A stretch of 64,000 bases of DNA. Origin: Paenibacillus glycanilyticus. GTDB lineage: Bacteria > Bacillota > Bacilli > Paenibacillales > Paenibacillaceae. The notes below the pieces were generated by a model. It did no database searches. It was not told the origin of the DNA and saw only the letters and a program-made list of their open reading frames with translations. Within the stretch, counting starts at the first letter, position 1. The number at the start of each line of letters is the position of its first letter. Shown in pieces: positions 53,136 through 61,601 of this stretch. The stretch is taken from NCBI RefSeq assembly GCF_030161375.1, contig NZ_BSSQ01000014.1, positions 124,001-188,000 of the forward strand. The letters are read 5' to 3'. The translations under genes were made by a program, and so were the position numbers.

Positions 53136-53759
53136 TTATGGAATGAATTGTACGGAAACTTGATCCGCGTCTACCCCTAACGTTTTCATAACCAGATCGA
53201 TAATGTTGGCAGCTTGGCTCTTATCCAGCTTATCGCTCTCAACGAGAACTTTGTAGCCATTGCCTTCTTCATTGACGATTGCTTGCTGGAAGCTCTTCAT
53301 CAATTCGTTCTCGATGCTCGTTAATTTGGAGTTTTTCTCTTCAAGCTGATCGAGCTGTTCCATGGCCGCTTTGCTGTCCTCAGGGTCTTGCAAATTGGTG
53401 ATGTCTGCCAGGAGTTTATCCTGTTGCTCGTTGTTCGACTGGCTGCGCTTCTCTTCGGCTTGGGCAAATTCGCTGTTGTCCACTCCGCCCTGCGCCTCAA
53501 TCTGATTAAGAACTTCCTTATCTTGCTCGGAGATGCCGCTGTTGTCTGCCGCTGCGTTATCCGCAGGGTCTACTTGATCAACCACAATCTGGCTATTGCC
53601 CGCATTTGCTTCCGTTGCACCGGCCTTTTGCTCCGTCTGTGTGCCGTCAGAGAGCATGTCAGGCGATTTGGTGTCTTGCGTAAACAGGTAGTACGCGGAT
53701 AATACAACCATCAAACTCAGCATGGATACGAGCCAAATTGTTTGTCTTTTCGTGTTCAT
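53136..53759 (-). CDS. spoIIIAH: Stage III sporulation protein AH
   Basis: A 207-residue bitopic protein with one N-terminal membrane helix (about 8-27) and an extracytoplasmic domain. It binds SpoIIQ across the intermembrane space and helps form the feeding channel. The C-terminal YscJ/FliF-like ring-building motif is in the segment KVLVESDKLDKSQAANIIDLVMKTLG region. The middle (30-125) is acidic and low in order, with glutamine and asparagine stretches. It is the last gene of the operon and is followed by a terminator. Confidence 0.93.
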   Translation of the reverse strand: MNTKRQTIWLVSMLSLMVVLSAYYLFTQDTKSPDMLSDGTQTEQKAGATEANAGNSQIVVDQVDPADNAAADNSGISEQDKEVLNQIEAQGGVDNSEFAQAEEKRSQSNNEQQDKLLADITNLQDPEDSKAAMEQLDQLEEKNSKLTSIENELMKSFQQAIVNEEGNGYKVLVESDKLDKSQAANIIDLVMKTLGVDADQVSVQFIP

Positions 53760-53786
53760 AGAACACCCTCCTCAAATTGGTTATTA

Positions 53787-54419
53787 TCATTGCTTGCTTG
53801 GCGCTACGGATATGCGGTTGGCCGGTACGTTTACGCCCTTCTCCACCGCGTCTATAATAAGGCGTCTCACGGTCTGGTTCTCCGCGCCTTTGGCGACGAT
53901 AAGCACACCGCGAATGCTCGGGTTAATCTTCTTCGTCACAATCGGCTTCTGATCGCCCGCGACTTCAACAATGACAATCTGGCCATTCTTATTGATCGCC
54001 GTGATATGCCGTTTGCCGCCGTTGCGGTCATTCTCGTCCGTAATGGACTGGTCCACCTGATCGTTTGTCGCGTATACGGTCTCTTCCGTAGAATCAATCG
54101 TCACGAGAACATCTACCGAGCTGACACCAACGATTTTCTCCAAAATCTCTTTCAAGCGGTTCTCAAGCGGCCTTTCGAATTGGGCAAAAGGCGAAGCATC
54201 TTCTGCCGGTTCTCCCCATGTTGCTGTTGATTCCTGCGGAGGCGGGTTGGCATCCTGCGTCACGGTATCCACCTTGTCGAATTTCAGAAAGGAGTTGAGC
54301 AGCATGAGGGCCGCTCCTATACAACCGATAACGAGAAGCAGTCTAAATGTCTTAACCCGCTTCGGACCGCCCGGACCGCCGCCCACCATCGATTCCAGAC
54401 CACTCAGCCATTTGGCCAC
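53787..54419 (-). CDS. spoIIIAG: Stage III sporulation protein AG
   Basis: A 210-residue membrane protein with one helix at about 24-43 and a large extracytoplasmic domain that forms a 30-fold ring in B. subtilis. The ring-building motif is in LKEILEKIVGVSSVDVLVTIDS, and VKKINPSIRGVLIVAKGAEN lies near the C-terminal part. It precedes spoIIIAH by 27 bases. The N-terminal basic segment is typical. It is part of the channel with SpoIIIAH and SpoIIQ. Confidence 0.94.
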   Translation of the reverse strand: MAKWLSGLESMVGGGPGGPKRVKTFRLLLVIGCIGAALMLLNSFLKFDKVDTVTQDANPPPQESTATWGEPAEDASPFAQFERPLENRLKEILEKIVGVSSVDVLVTIDSTEETVYATNDQVDQSITDENDRNGGKRHITAINKNGQIVIVEVAGDQKPIVTKKINPSIRGVLIVAKGAENQTVRRLIIDAVEKGVNVPANRISVAPSKQ

Positions 54420-54440
54420 TGTCGCTTCCTCTCCTTTTCC

Positions 54441-55178
54441 TTAGTTGCTGCTTCCTGCCCGCTGCCTGATCTGAATGCTGCCGGGATTAACCGCCCATCC
54501 TTCAGCGAGCAGATTCCGGATTTCCTTGCCAACCTCAGCATTCGCCTGAACCCAGCCGTCTTGTCCGCCGTTTGGATCATCCTGCTTCTTTGCCGCTTCG
54601 CCAGCATCCGATTGAACGTCTACGTCATTGATATCTACCTGAACGGCAGTCACTTCCTGCACTTCATCCCCGGTTGACGATGGGGCATCAGCCGGCTTCT
54701 TCTGTTCATCGGGCTCGGGCAAAGACACCAGCACCGATTCTAACGAAGGCGTCATCTTCTGCCCTTGCTTTTCCCAACTAAGCGTGACGTCTACCGCTTC
54801 CACCTGTTGTCCCGTCTGCTTGGTTACCGCGCTCTTCATCGCCGATTCCAGCGTTTGCTCCATTAATGCCGCCGCGTCGCTCTCTTGCTTCTCGTTTAGT
54901 TGTTCCGCTTTTTTCTGGATGTCGCTTAAGGTTGGCATCTTCACTTCCCGCTTCACTTCCAACTGGTCCCAATGCGTAATTCCGTCTTTCAGCTTGGCGT
55001 TGAAATCCCCTTGCAGAAGGCGCAGAATCGGAGACATGATGGTTAGCAGAATGAGAAGTCCGATGACCAGCCTCGCATACCTAAGCATCGCTTTGTTCGG
55101 AAGCAGAAGCTCGACGAATGCAGCCAGCAGAATGACTGCGATAATATCTCTCAGCCAATCGCTGAGCCAGGCAATCAT
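54441..55178 (-). CDS. spoIIIAF: Stage III sporulation protein AF
   Basis: A 245-residue protein with two N-terminal helices (about 8-25 and 33-52) and a soluble domain. The first part WLSDWLRDIIAVILLAAFVELLLPN is the family signature. It is required for the SpoIIIA transenvelope complex. I chose ATG 55178 because GGGGG is placed ten bases upstream. The C-terminal part (150-220) is rich in D, V and Q and may be flexible. It follows spoIIIAE. Confidence 0.92.
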   Translation of the reverse strand: MIAWLSDWLRDIIAVILLAAFVELLLPNKAMLRYARLVIGLLILLTIMSPILRLLQGDFNAKLKDGITHWDQLEVKREVKMPTLSDIQKKAEQLNEKQESDAAALMEQTLESAMKSAVTKQTGQQVEAVDVTLSWEKQGQKMTPSLESVLVSLPEPDEQKKPADAPSSTGDEVQEVTAVQVDINDVDVQSDAGEAAKKQDDPNGGQDGWVQANAEVGKEIRNLLAEGWAVNPGSIQIRQRAGSSN

Positions 55179-55215
55179 CTCATCGCCCCCTTTGATATCC
55201 TGCCGCAACTTCCCA

Positions 55216-56454
55216 TCATCGGACCATCAGAGCGGCGTTGCCGGCTGTCAGCACGATCGTAACGGCGAGGAAGAACATGAGACTTACGGCGGCAAGGGCT
55301 GCGAATACGTAGATCATCGTTTTGCCTATCGTGGATAAGCAAGTGACGATCGGCGAATCGCCAAGCGGCTGCATGACCGCGGCTGAAACATTGTAGATCA
55401 GCGCCAGCGTCAATATTTTGACGGCGGGGAACGCGCATAGGAACAGTAGAATAATGACGCCTGCCAGTCCGATTGCATTTTTGGCAAGCAGGGAAGCAGA
55501 TATGACCGTATCCGCAGCATCCGTGAACATCCGTCCGACCACCGGAACAAAGTTGCCGGTCACAAACTTGGCCGTCCTCATCGTAATTCCGTCCGTTACC
55601 GCTCCTTTAGCCCCTTGCACCGAAAGAACGCCGAGAAACACAGTGACCAGTACCCCCATGATGCCTACCCCGATATTCCGGAGCAAATTCGCCAGCTGGG
55701 TGACTTTGAATTTATCCGTTAGCGCGCTCACGATATGCAAGACGGCCGAGAAGAACAGCAGCGGAAACACAATGGTGTAGATGACGGTTCCGACCGTATT
55801 GATCATGAAGATAATTAGCGGATGCAGAATCGATACGGTCAGCACGTTTCCCATCGCGGCGAGCAATGTCAGAAGAAGCGGCATCATGGCTAACATGAAC
55901 TGGATCATGGTACCGATTGCGTCTTTGGCGTAACCGATAGCTACGTGGAAGCTATTAACGGCAATGATGATCAGCACCATGTAAGTGATTGAATAAGCCA
56001 CCTTGCTGACGGCATTCCGTTCAAAAGCGTTTTGCAGCGTTTCCAGCACCATGCTGAACACGGTGAGCATAACGATAGTGACTAGTAATTTGCCGTTATA
56101 CAACACTTCGTGGAAGAAGTAACCAAGCAGCCCTTTAACCACGGTAGAGAGCTTCAGCCCTTCGCCGCCGGGCTTCAGCATGTCGAAGAAGGTTGGCATT
56201 TTCTCATCCGGAAAATATCCGCCGTACTCCTCTTTCAACCGGCTCCAGTAGTTTTCAACCGTTTCGGTGTCGAGCCCTTTAAGCTGGCTTTCGGTCAACT
56301 GGTCCGTCATGGCCGTATCGCTCTGCTGCTGCCCTGTCGCTTCTGCCGGCGCGTTCTCCGCTGCCGAGACCGGAATGGCCAGAAACATACTGACCAGCCA
56401 GGCGATCAGCAGAAAAGCGAATAACCGGAAGGTATACGCATACAGCTTGTTCAT
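55216..56454 (-). CDS. spoIIIAE: Stage III sporulation protein AE
   Basis: A 412-residue polytopic membrane protein with about eight or nine helices. A likely cleaved signal at residues 1-31 ends near VSA. Signature segments are ILHPLIIFMINTVGTVIYTI and FLGVLSVQGAKGAVTDGIT. It is the largest membrane subunit of the SpoIIIA channel. It follows spoIIIAD by four bases and precedes spoIIIAF by 37. A second round of helices lies near 310-410. Confidence 0.94.
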   Translation of the reverse strand: MNKLYAYTFRLFAFLLIAWLVSMFLAIPVSAAENAPAEATGQQQSDTAMTDQLTESQLKGLDTETVENYWSRLKEEYGGYFPDEKMPTFFDMLKPGGEGLKLSTVVKGLLGYFFHEVLYNGKLLVTIVMLTVFSMVLETLQNAFERNAVSKVAYSITYMVLIIIAVNSFHVAIGYAKDAIGTMIQFMLAMMPLLLTLLAAMGNVLTVSILHPLIIFMINTVGTVIYTIVFPLLFFSAVLHIVSALTDKFKVTQLANLLRNIGVGIMGVLVTVFLGVLSVQGAKGAVTDGITMRTAKFVTGNFVPVVGRMFTDAADTVISASLLAKNAIGLAGVIILLFLCAFPAVKILTLALIYNVSAAVMQPLGDSPIVTCLSTIGKTMIYVFAALAAVSLMFFLAVTIVLTAGNAALMVR

Positions 56455-56458
56455 CCGT

Positions 56459-56860
56459 TTACCCCCCCGCCGGCAGCAGCCCCATTACGGTCTCGACGAT
56501 TACGCTTATAATCGGAACCGCCATGACAAGAATAAGCACCTTCCCGGCAAACTCAATTCTCGATGCGATGCTCTCTTGACCGGCATCTCTTACTATCTGC
56601 GCTCCAAATTCGACGATATAGGCGATGCCGATAATTTTCAGAATCGTCTTCAAGTAAATGGAAGGTATGCCGGAGCGGTCCGCCAAATCCTCAAGCACCG
56701 TGATGACGGAATCGATTTTACCGATGAGGAAGATGAAGATAAACAGTCCGGTAAAAGCCGCAAGCAGAAAGGCGAATAATGGCTTCTGCTCTCGGACGAC
56801 AATAATGAGAATAGTGGCGATCAGCCCGAGGCCGACGATCTGAATAATCTCCAACTTCAT
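56459..56860 (-). CDS. spoIIIAD: Stage III sporulation protein AD
   Basis: A 133-residue protein with about four helices. The opening MKLEIIQIVGLGLIATIL and the segment YLKTILKIIGIAYIVEFGAQI are characteristic. It belongs to the membrane core of the SpoIIIA channel. It follows spoIIIAC by 29 bases and is followed at once by spoIIIAE. Its ATG at 56860 has an AGGTG-like site. All helices are intact. Confidence 0.94.
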   Translation of the reverse strand: MKLEIIQIVGLGLIATILIIVVREQKPLFAFLLAAFTGLFIFIFLIGKIDSVITVLEDLADRSGIPSIYLKTILKIIGIAYIVEFGAQIVRDAGQESIASRIEFAGKVLILVMAVPIISVIVETVMGLLPAGG

Positions 56861-56889
56861 TCACCTACTTGCGGCTTCTTTCGAACGTT

Positions 56890-57093
56890 TTATTGAAACA
56901 GGAAGATTGTCTTGATTTCTTGAAACAAATCGTTCAGCAGCCGAATGACCATAAACAGGACAACGACAAAGCCGATCAGCGTAACCCATTGCGCCATATC
57001 CTCTTTCCCCATCTGCTTCAGTACCGTATGAATCATGCCAATAATAATTCCGATACCTGCAATTTGGAAAATAGCGCTCACATCCATATTCAT
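56890..57093 (-). CDS. spoIIIAC: Stage III sporulation protein AC
   Basis: A 67-residue protein with two helices (about 6-27 and 38-57), typical of SpoIIIAC. The pattern AIFQIAGIGIIIGMIHTVLKQ and GKEDMAQWVTLIGFV is conserved. It is a small membrane partner of SpoIIIAD. It follows spoIIIAB by 15 bases. Two ATG starts are adjacent; the first (57093) and the one two codons later are both possible. Confidence 0.92.
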   Translation of the reverse strand: MNMDVSAIFQIAGIGIIIGMIHTVLKQMGKEDMAQWVTLIGFVVVLFMVIRLLNDLFQEIKTIFLFQ

Positions 57094-57108
57094 TTGAGCG
57101 GCACCCCA

Positions 57109-57627
57109 CTAAACCATCAATATCACGACGAGCACGGCAATCAGCACGCCCAGGCTTTTCCACATCTTCTCATAACGCGTTTGGTCCTCTCTTGCAGCGT
57201 CTTCCTCTGCTTTCAGTTGCAGCAGCGCCAGGTGGATATGTTTCAGTTGATCCTCCTTATCGCTTATGCCTAGAGTAGAACCAAGCCGGTGCATGATCGA
57301 AAGCTCGGTCTTCTTCAGCGCCGTCGATCCCCATCCGCTAGTCATCGCTTGCTCCCAGCTCTCGCGAAAGGTTAGCCCTTCGGGTCCGTTTACTCGTTCA
57401 GTGGCATCCCGGAACAATCCTGCCAAAGGCTCCGGCACCGCATCGGCCGTTCGCTCCATTGCTTCCGGCAGCGGAGTATGGCCATAACCGATTTCCGTCT
57501 CGAGCCTTTGAAGCGCATGAGCCAACTGGCGAAGCTGCCTGGGTCTTGCCGCCAATCTAGCTGCCTGCTGAAAGCCGATCATCGTACCTGCGAATAGGAT
57601 CAATACAGCGCCTAGCAGCTTGATCAA
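57109..57627 (-). CDS. spoIIIAB: Stage III sporulation protein AB
   Basis: A 172-residue protein with membrane helices at both ends and a helical soluble middle. The RLETEIGYGHTPLPEAMERTA segment is typical of SpoIIIAB, which structurally resembles type II secretion GspF. Its ATG overlaps the spoIIIAA stop codon (ATGA at 57624-57627). It acts as a platform protein of the channel next to the SpoIIIAA ATPase. The length is normal. Confidence 0.93.
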   Translation of the reverse strand: MIKLLGAVLILFAGTMIGFQQAARLAARPRQLRQLAHALQRLETEIGYGHTPLPEAMERTADAVPEPLAGLFRDATERVNGPEGLTFRESWEQAMTSGWGSTALKKTELSIMHRLGSTLGISDKEDQLKHIHLALLQLKAEEDAAREDQTRYEKMWKSLGVLIAVLVVILMV

Positions 57628-58676
57628 GGGCCATCGCCCCTTTGCATCCCGGCGTAAGCCTGCTCTTGCTCGCCGATAGAAGCAGTTGCAGTAGGCTCCC
57701 GCGCGGCAGCGGGCAGCTTGTCTCTCCTGTCCGCGGCAATAACCCGGTGCATGAACCCGTCAGCAGATCGTTTCAACTCCACGACGTAAGTAAAAGCGCC
57801 TTCCTCCAGCAGTTGCCTAAGTACCGGCCTTCCTCGGGCATCCTGCAAGTCGTAAGCATGGGCGGTTGCAATAACGCTTATCCCTGCGTGACTCGCTTCG
57901 CGAATCGCGTCTCCATCTTCCGGCCGGCCGATTTCATCAACAATAACGACATCGGGTGACATCGAGCGAAGCAGCATCATCATTCCTTCCGCCTTTGGAC
58001 AAGCGTCCATCACATCGGTTCGCGGTCCAACATCGAAAGTTGGAATACCTCTCACGCAAGCGGCAATCTCCGACCGTTCATCCACGATCGCAACTTTGCG
58101 GCCGGACCAACCCGCCGCATGCTCAAACATTCCCCAATGTCCATAGCTGATCGAGCGGGCTATATCTCTGACAATGGTTGTTTTCCCTTGCTGGGGTGGA
58201 GCGAGAATCAATGTTGAATGAACGGACTTACGGTTCTTGTCCAGCAGCTTCGGCAGCAAATTCCGGGCTGAACCTACTACCTCCCGGGCAATCCGGATAT
58301 TGAATCCGCCAATATCCCGAATTCCTCGGACATGACCGCCGTCCAGAATCGTTCGCCCGGCTAGTCCAATCCGATGCCCTCCCGCAACAGTAATGAATCC
58401 CCTCTTTAACTCCTCTTCCATGGCGTATAGCGAATGATTCGTAATTTTCTCCAGCAGCTTCCGGCAAGTATCCGCGTTAGGCTTGTACGCTCCGTCACTG
58501 CCTGCACGAAGAGTTCCATCAGATGCGGCAAAACGGGACTGTCCCCGCACGCCGAGCTCCAGCGGCCGGCCTTCCCGAATCCGTATTTCTTCCAACTGCT
58601 CCATTGCCGATTCGGGCAGCTTATCCAGCACCGCCTTCAGCTCCGGCGGAAGCAAATGCATGATACGGTCCAGCAT
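57624..58676 (-). CDS. spoIIIAA: Stage III sporulation protein AA (ATPase)
   Basis: A 350-residue ATPase related to secretion ATPases. The P-loop reads APPQQGKTT (about 157-165), with the first position Ala rather than the usual Gly; Walker B is VVIVDEIGR. It energises the SpoIIIA channel from the cytoplasmic face of the mother cell membrane. It is the first gene of the eight-gene operon and has a sigma-E-like promoter upstream. The overlapping spoIIIAB start suggests coupled translation. Confidence 0.94.
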   Translation of the reverse strand: MLDRIMHLLPPELKAVLDKLPESAMEQLEEIRIREGRPLELGVRGQSRFAASDGTLRAGSDGAYKPNADTCRKLLEKITNHSLYAMEEELKRGFITVAGGHRIGLAGRTILDGGHVRGIRDIGGFNIRIAREVVGSARNLLPKLLDKNRKSVHSTLILAPPQQGKTTIVRDIARSISYGHWGMFEHAAGWSGRKVAIVDERSEIAACVRGIPTFDVGPRTDVMDACPKAEGMMMLLRSMSPDVVIVDEIGRPEDGDAIREASHAGISVIATAHAYDLQDARGRPVLRQLLEEGAFTYVVELKRSADGFMHRVIAADRRDKLPAAAREPTATASIGEQEQAYAGMQRGDGP

Positions 58677-58714
58677 AAGTCATCACTCCCGGATGAAAAG
58701 TCCTTCGTACTCTT

Positions 58715-58743
58715 ATTTGTATGCTTGCCTCACTAGAATATGT
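58715..58743 (-). promoter_or_regulatory. Sigma-E-like promoter of spoIIIA
   Basis: On the minus strand ACATATT (58737-58743) and CATACAAAT (58715-58723) are separated by 13 bases. The -35 matches six of seven positions and the -10 fits CATACA. It ends 39 bases before the spoIIIAA start. B. subtilis spoIIIA is sigma-E dependent. Confidence 0.75.
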
Positions 58744-58770
58744 CCAACAACTTGCAGATTTAATAGATTG

Positions 58771-59040
58771 CTATTTTTTTAAAATGCCAATAAGCAAACA
58801 GAGCACGCCCGCGGTTACCCATGCCATCTTTCCGAATGAAAGCTTGTCTGTCATGCCAATGAGACCAATCGTTGTTGTGGCGATTAATATAAAAGGTCCT
58901 ACTAATGCGAGAGATGAATTGACGACTAATGCTTTGTCGATCTGGTTCAACCTAAGCATGAGCAGAGCCGCGCAAATCTCGATCGTTCCCGATGTAAGCC
59001 GTAAAGACGCCATGGTGAGTACGATTTTATTCAACATCAC
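58771..59040 (-). CDS. yqhV: DUF2619 membrane protein YqhV
   Basis: An 89-residue protein with three hydrophobic helices (about 10-30, 40-62, 68-86). It matches YqhV, a small membrane protein next to spoIIIAA in B. subtilis. The signature ASLRLTSGTIEICAALLMLRL and the KALVVNSSLALVGP segment are seen. Function unknown; in B. subtilis it is a sporulation-linked gene. An AGGAGG site precedes the two adjacent ATG codons. It is the last minus-strand gene before the plus-strand block. Confidence 0.86.
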   Translation of the reverse strand: MMLNKIVLTMASLRLTSGTIEICAALLMLRLNQIDKALVVNSSLALVGPFILIATTTIGLIGMTDKLSFGKMAWVTAGVLCLLIGILKK

Positions 59041-59234
59041 CGTTCACCTCCTTGTCCGACGCCAAATCTTGCAGGCCTTATTCCAGCTATTTCATAAATC
59101 AGCATCCCTTTCATCCTATGAAGCTCGTCTCTTATTCATGCTTACCGCACGGGCACACGCCCAGCACCTCCTGCATATATTGCTCCATGCCCCGCCCTCA
59201 AGCGGGAATCATCATATGTTAGGAGTCAACTCCC

Positions 59235-60062
59235 ATGACAACAGCGAGCAAAGCGGTTTGGCACCGCACTTTGCATGATCCGAGCGGTTACCGCGATTAC
59301 GGCCCTGCAAGCCAAAAGGGAAAAACGATGGTCATCGACAAAGGTATCGGGCTAGGTAGCTTTGCCGATTTCTTGCAAGTGGCCGGCCGCTATGTGGATG
59401 TGATCAAGCTTGGATTCGGAACGGCTGTTTTGTATGAGCCGGAATTTCTCAAAAGTAAAATCGAGCTTGCCAAAAAAAGCGGGATAATCATCATGCCGGG
59501 GGGCACATTGCTTGAAACCGCTGTTCAGCAGCGATTAGCCGCATCGTTCTTCGATACGATCTGCGAGCTTGGGTTTAACGGCATTGAGGTATCTGACGGC
59601 ACGATCGAGCTGGGTCGAAATCAGCGGACAGAGCTGATCAAAGAGGGCAAACAAAGAGGGCTGCTTGTTCTTACCGAATACGGCAAAAAATCAGCAGGAT
59701 CACTAATAGATCCGGAGGAACTGGCGGTTACAGCCGATTATGATCTGGCAGCCGGCGCTGCCTGGGTTACGGTTGAAGCCAGGGAATCGGGATTGGACGT
59801 AGGTCTGTTTGATGAAAAGGGCAACTGCAGGGAACAAACCATCGAGCAGATTCTGGCTGAAATGACCTCCCAGGACTGCCTGATGTGGGAAGCTCCGTTA
59901 AAGCAGCAGCAGGCATATTTGCTTCAACAATTCGGGCCAAACGTCCATCTGGGCAACATTCAGCCTAGTGACGCCTTGGCTCTAGAGGCAATGCGCCGCG
60001 GACTCCGTTCCGATACGTTTGAATTCGGAATGCGGGAGGAGCCTGCCCACTATATGATTTAA
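59235..60062 (+). CDS. comA: Phosphosulfolactate synthase
   Basis: A 275-residue TIM-barrel enzyme that adds sulfite to phosphoenolpyruvate to form phosphosulfolactate. The motifs DKGIGLGSFADFLQ, VIKLGFGTAVLYE, GGTLLE and GFNGIEVSDGTIEL match the ComA/YitD family. In B. subtilis the product route gives the spore compound 3-sulfolactate. It is followed at 29 bases by its phosphatase partner. The name here refers to coenzyme M biosynthesis, not to the competence regulator. AGGAG lies near ATG 59235. Confidence 0.94.
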   Translation: MTTASKAVWHRTLHDPSGYRDYGPASQKGKTMVIDKGIGLGSFADFLQVAGRYVDVIKLGFGTAVLYEPEFLKSKIELAKKSGIIIMPGGTLLETAVQQRLAASFFDTICELGFNGIEVSDGTIELGRNQRTELIKEGKQRGLLVLTEYGKKSAGSLIDPEELAVTADYDLAAGAAWVTVEARESGLDVGLFDEKGNCREQTIEQILAEMTSQDCLMWEAPLKQQQAYLLQQFGPNVHLGNIQPSDALALEAMRRGLRSDTFEFGMREEPAHYMI

Positions 60063-60091
60063 AGCAACAACAGAAAGGAAGAGCGATTGCT

Positions 60092-60814
60092 ATGCAAGTG
60101 CAAGTCATTTCAAGCGTGAATGAAGCCAGCTCCGCACAATTCGTCCACAAAACGGCTATGATTATCGACGTGCTCCGGGCCACGAGCTCCATTATTACAG
60201 CGCTGGCTACCGGCTCCTCCGGCGTCATTCCCGTGGAGACCGTAATGGAAGCCCGTACAGCGCAGCAGGAAGGCGATTTGCTCTGCGGAGAACGCTTCTG
60301 CAAAAAAATCCCCGGCTTCGATCTTGGAAACTCGCCTGAAGAGTTTCTGATGAACGCGGTTAAAGACCGTCGCGTCATCTTGACGACAACTAACGGCACC
60401 AGAGCCATTCATAAATCAACAAGAGCGGAAACGATGTTGATTGCTGCTTTGCTGAATGCTTCCGCATGTGCCAAGACGGCAATCGATCTAAGGCGGGATG
60501 TTGTTATTTTATGTGCGGGAAGCCATGATGAATTTGCCATTGAGGATGGATTATGTGCCGGACTTCTTCTTTCCAGGATGCAGAGATTATGTTCTGCCCC
60601 GCTCGAGATTGATGACTTCGGACTCGCCATGCTATCACTCTATCAAGACCGTGCCAACCAGATAAAAGAAACCATCCTCTCAGGAGCAACAGGCAAACGC
60701 CTGATTAAGCTCGGCATGGCCAGAGATATTGATATTTGTTCGGAGGTTGACACCTATACCATTGTTCCGCGGCTGCAGTCCAGCGGGGATTTGTTGCTCT
60801 GCTCCTGCCACTGA
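60092..60814 (+). CDS. comB: 2-phosphosulfolactate phosphatase
   Basis: A 240-residue phosphatase that removes phosphate from phosphosulfolactate to give sulfolactate. The motifs MIIDVLRATSSIITAL, CGERFCKKIPGFDLGNSP and VILTTTNGTRAI are typical of ComB/YitC. It lies directly after comA, so the pair makes sulfolactate. The GAAAGGAAGAG site lies upstream of ATG 60092. It is on the plus strand like comA and DUF441. Length is normal. Confidence 0.94.
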   Translation: MQVQVISSVNEASSAQFVHKTAMIIDVLRATSSIITALATGSSGVIPVETVMEARTAQQEGDLLCGERFCKKIPGFDLGNSPEEFLMNAVKDRRVILTTTNGTRAIHKSTRAETMLIAALLNASACAKTAIDLRRDVVILCAGSHDEFAIEDGLCAGLLLSRMQRLCSAPLEIDDFGLAMLSLYQDRANQIKETILSGATGKRLIKLGMARDIDICSEVDTYTIVPRLQSSGDLLLCSCH

Positions 60815-60884
60815 CATAATCGCGATAGGATGTCCATATAATGGAGCAAGCAGTTTATCCGCTTCGTGACTGGAGTCCAAATCA

Positions 60885-61346
60885 ATGACCGGTGAATTGA
60901 TATTAGTAGGTTTAATCGTGATTGGCCTGATTGGGCGTTCGCCTATTATAGCAACGGCAGCGTGCGTGCTGCTTGCCGTTAAGCTTCTGCATCTAAGCCG
61001 GTTCCTGCCTTCGATCGAACGTCGGGGGCTGGAGCTTGGTTTATTGTTTCTGACGCTCAGCGTTCTCGTGCCCTTTGCTTCCGGCAAGGTCCAAATGAAA
61101 GAATTGATTGCCGCCTTTAATACATGGCCAGGCTGGCTTGCCTTAATTGGAGGAGCCGCTGCCGCCTACATGAATGCCAAAGGACTCGATTTGCTTAAGC
61201 TTGATCCTCAAATGGTCGTCGGGCTTGTGATCGGTTCGATCTTCGGCATTATTTTTCTGCGCGGCATTCCGGTTGGTCCACTTATGGCAGCCGGGATTAC
61301 GGCGATTTTGTACAAGGTGTTTAAGTTAATGAGCGGAGGAGGATAA
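60885..61346 (+). CDS. DUF441 (UPF0756) membrane protein
   Basis: A 153-residue protein with about four hydrophobic helices. The pattern [22 protein letters not shown] and the [17 protein letters not shown] motif identify DUF441, represented in B. subtilis by YtwI. Function unknown. It lies 70 bases after comB and is the last plus-strand gene here; an inverted repeat follows. There is no sign of a signal peptide cleavage site. Weak ribosome site upstream. Confidence 0.85.
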   Translation: MTGELILVGLIVIGLIGRSPIIATAACVLLAVKLLHLSRFLPSIERRGLELGLLFLTLSVLVPFASGKVQMKELIAAFNTWPGWLALIGGAAAAYMNAKGLDLLKLDPQMVVGLVIGSIFGIIFLRGIPVGPLMAAGITAILYKVFKLMSGGG

Positions 61347-61406
61347 ACGGCGAATTATTCTCGGGTTAAAGACCAAACTGCGCATTGAATATTCTTCCGA
61401 TCGCCA

Positions 61407-61459
61407 TTGCTCGGGGATTCCGCTGAATTAAATTTTAGCAGTAGGAATCCCCAGAGCAA
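61407..61459. repeat. Long inverted repeat without T-run
   Basis: TTGCTCGGGGATTCC (61407-61421) pairs with GGAATCCCCAGAGCAA (61444-61459), with one unpaired base, around a 22-base loop that can itself pair as GCT/AGC. No T-run follows on either strand, so it is not a standard terminator. It lies in the 255-base gap between the DUF441 gene and aspartokinase; nothing else was recognised there apart from the shared terminator. Confidence 0.7.
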
Positions 61460-61556
61460 AAGCGAACGTTATCACTTCTACAGAATCATTCAACGCTCCG
61501 TTTGGATTTAACCTGTCAAATAGATCGCCGTTTATTGTGGAAGGGCCGAAAAAAAA

Positions 61557-61586
61557 GCCGTGCAGCTAACCTGCACGGCCATTTTT
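61557..61586. terminator. Bidirectional terminator after aspartokinase
   Basis: GCCGTGCAG (61557-61565) and CTGCACGGC (61571-61579) form a perfect stem with T-runs on both sides. It lies after the lysC stop on the minus strand. Confidence 0.95.
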
Positions 61587-61601
61587 TATGATCAAAACTT
61601 A

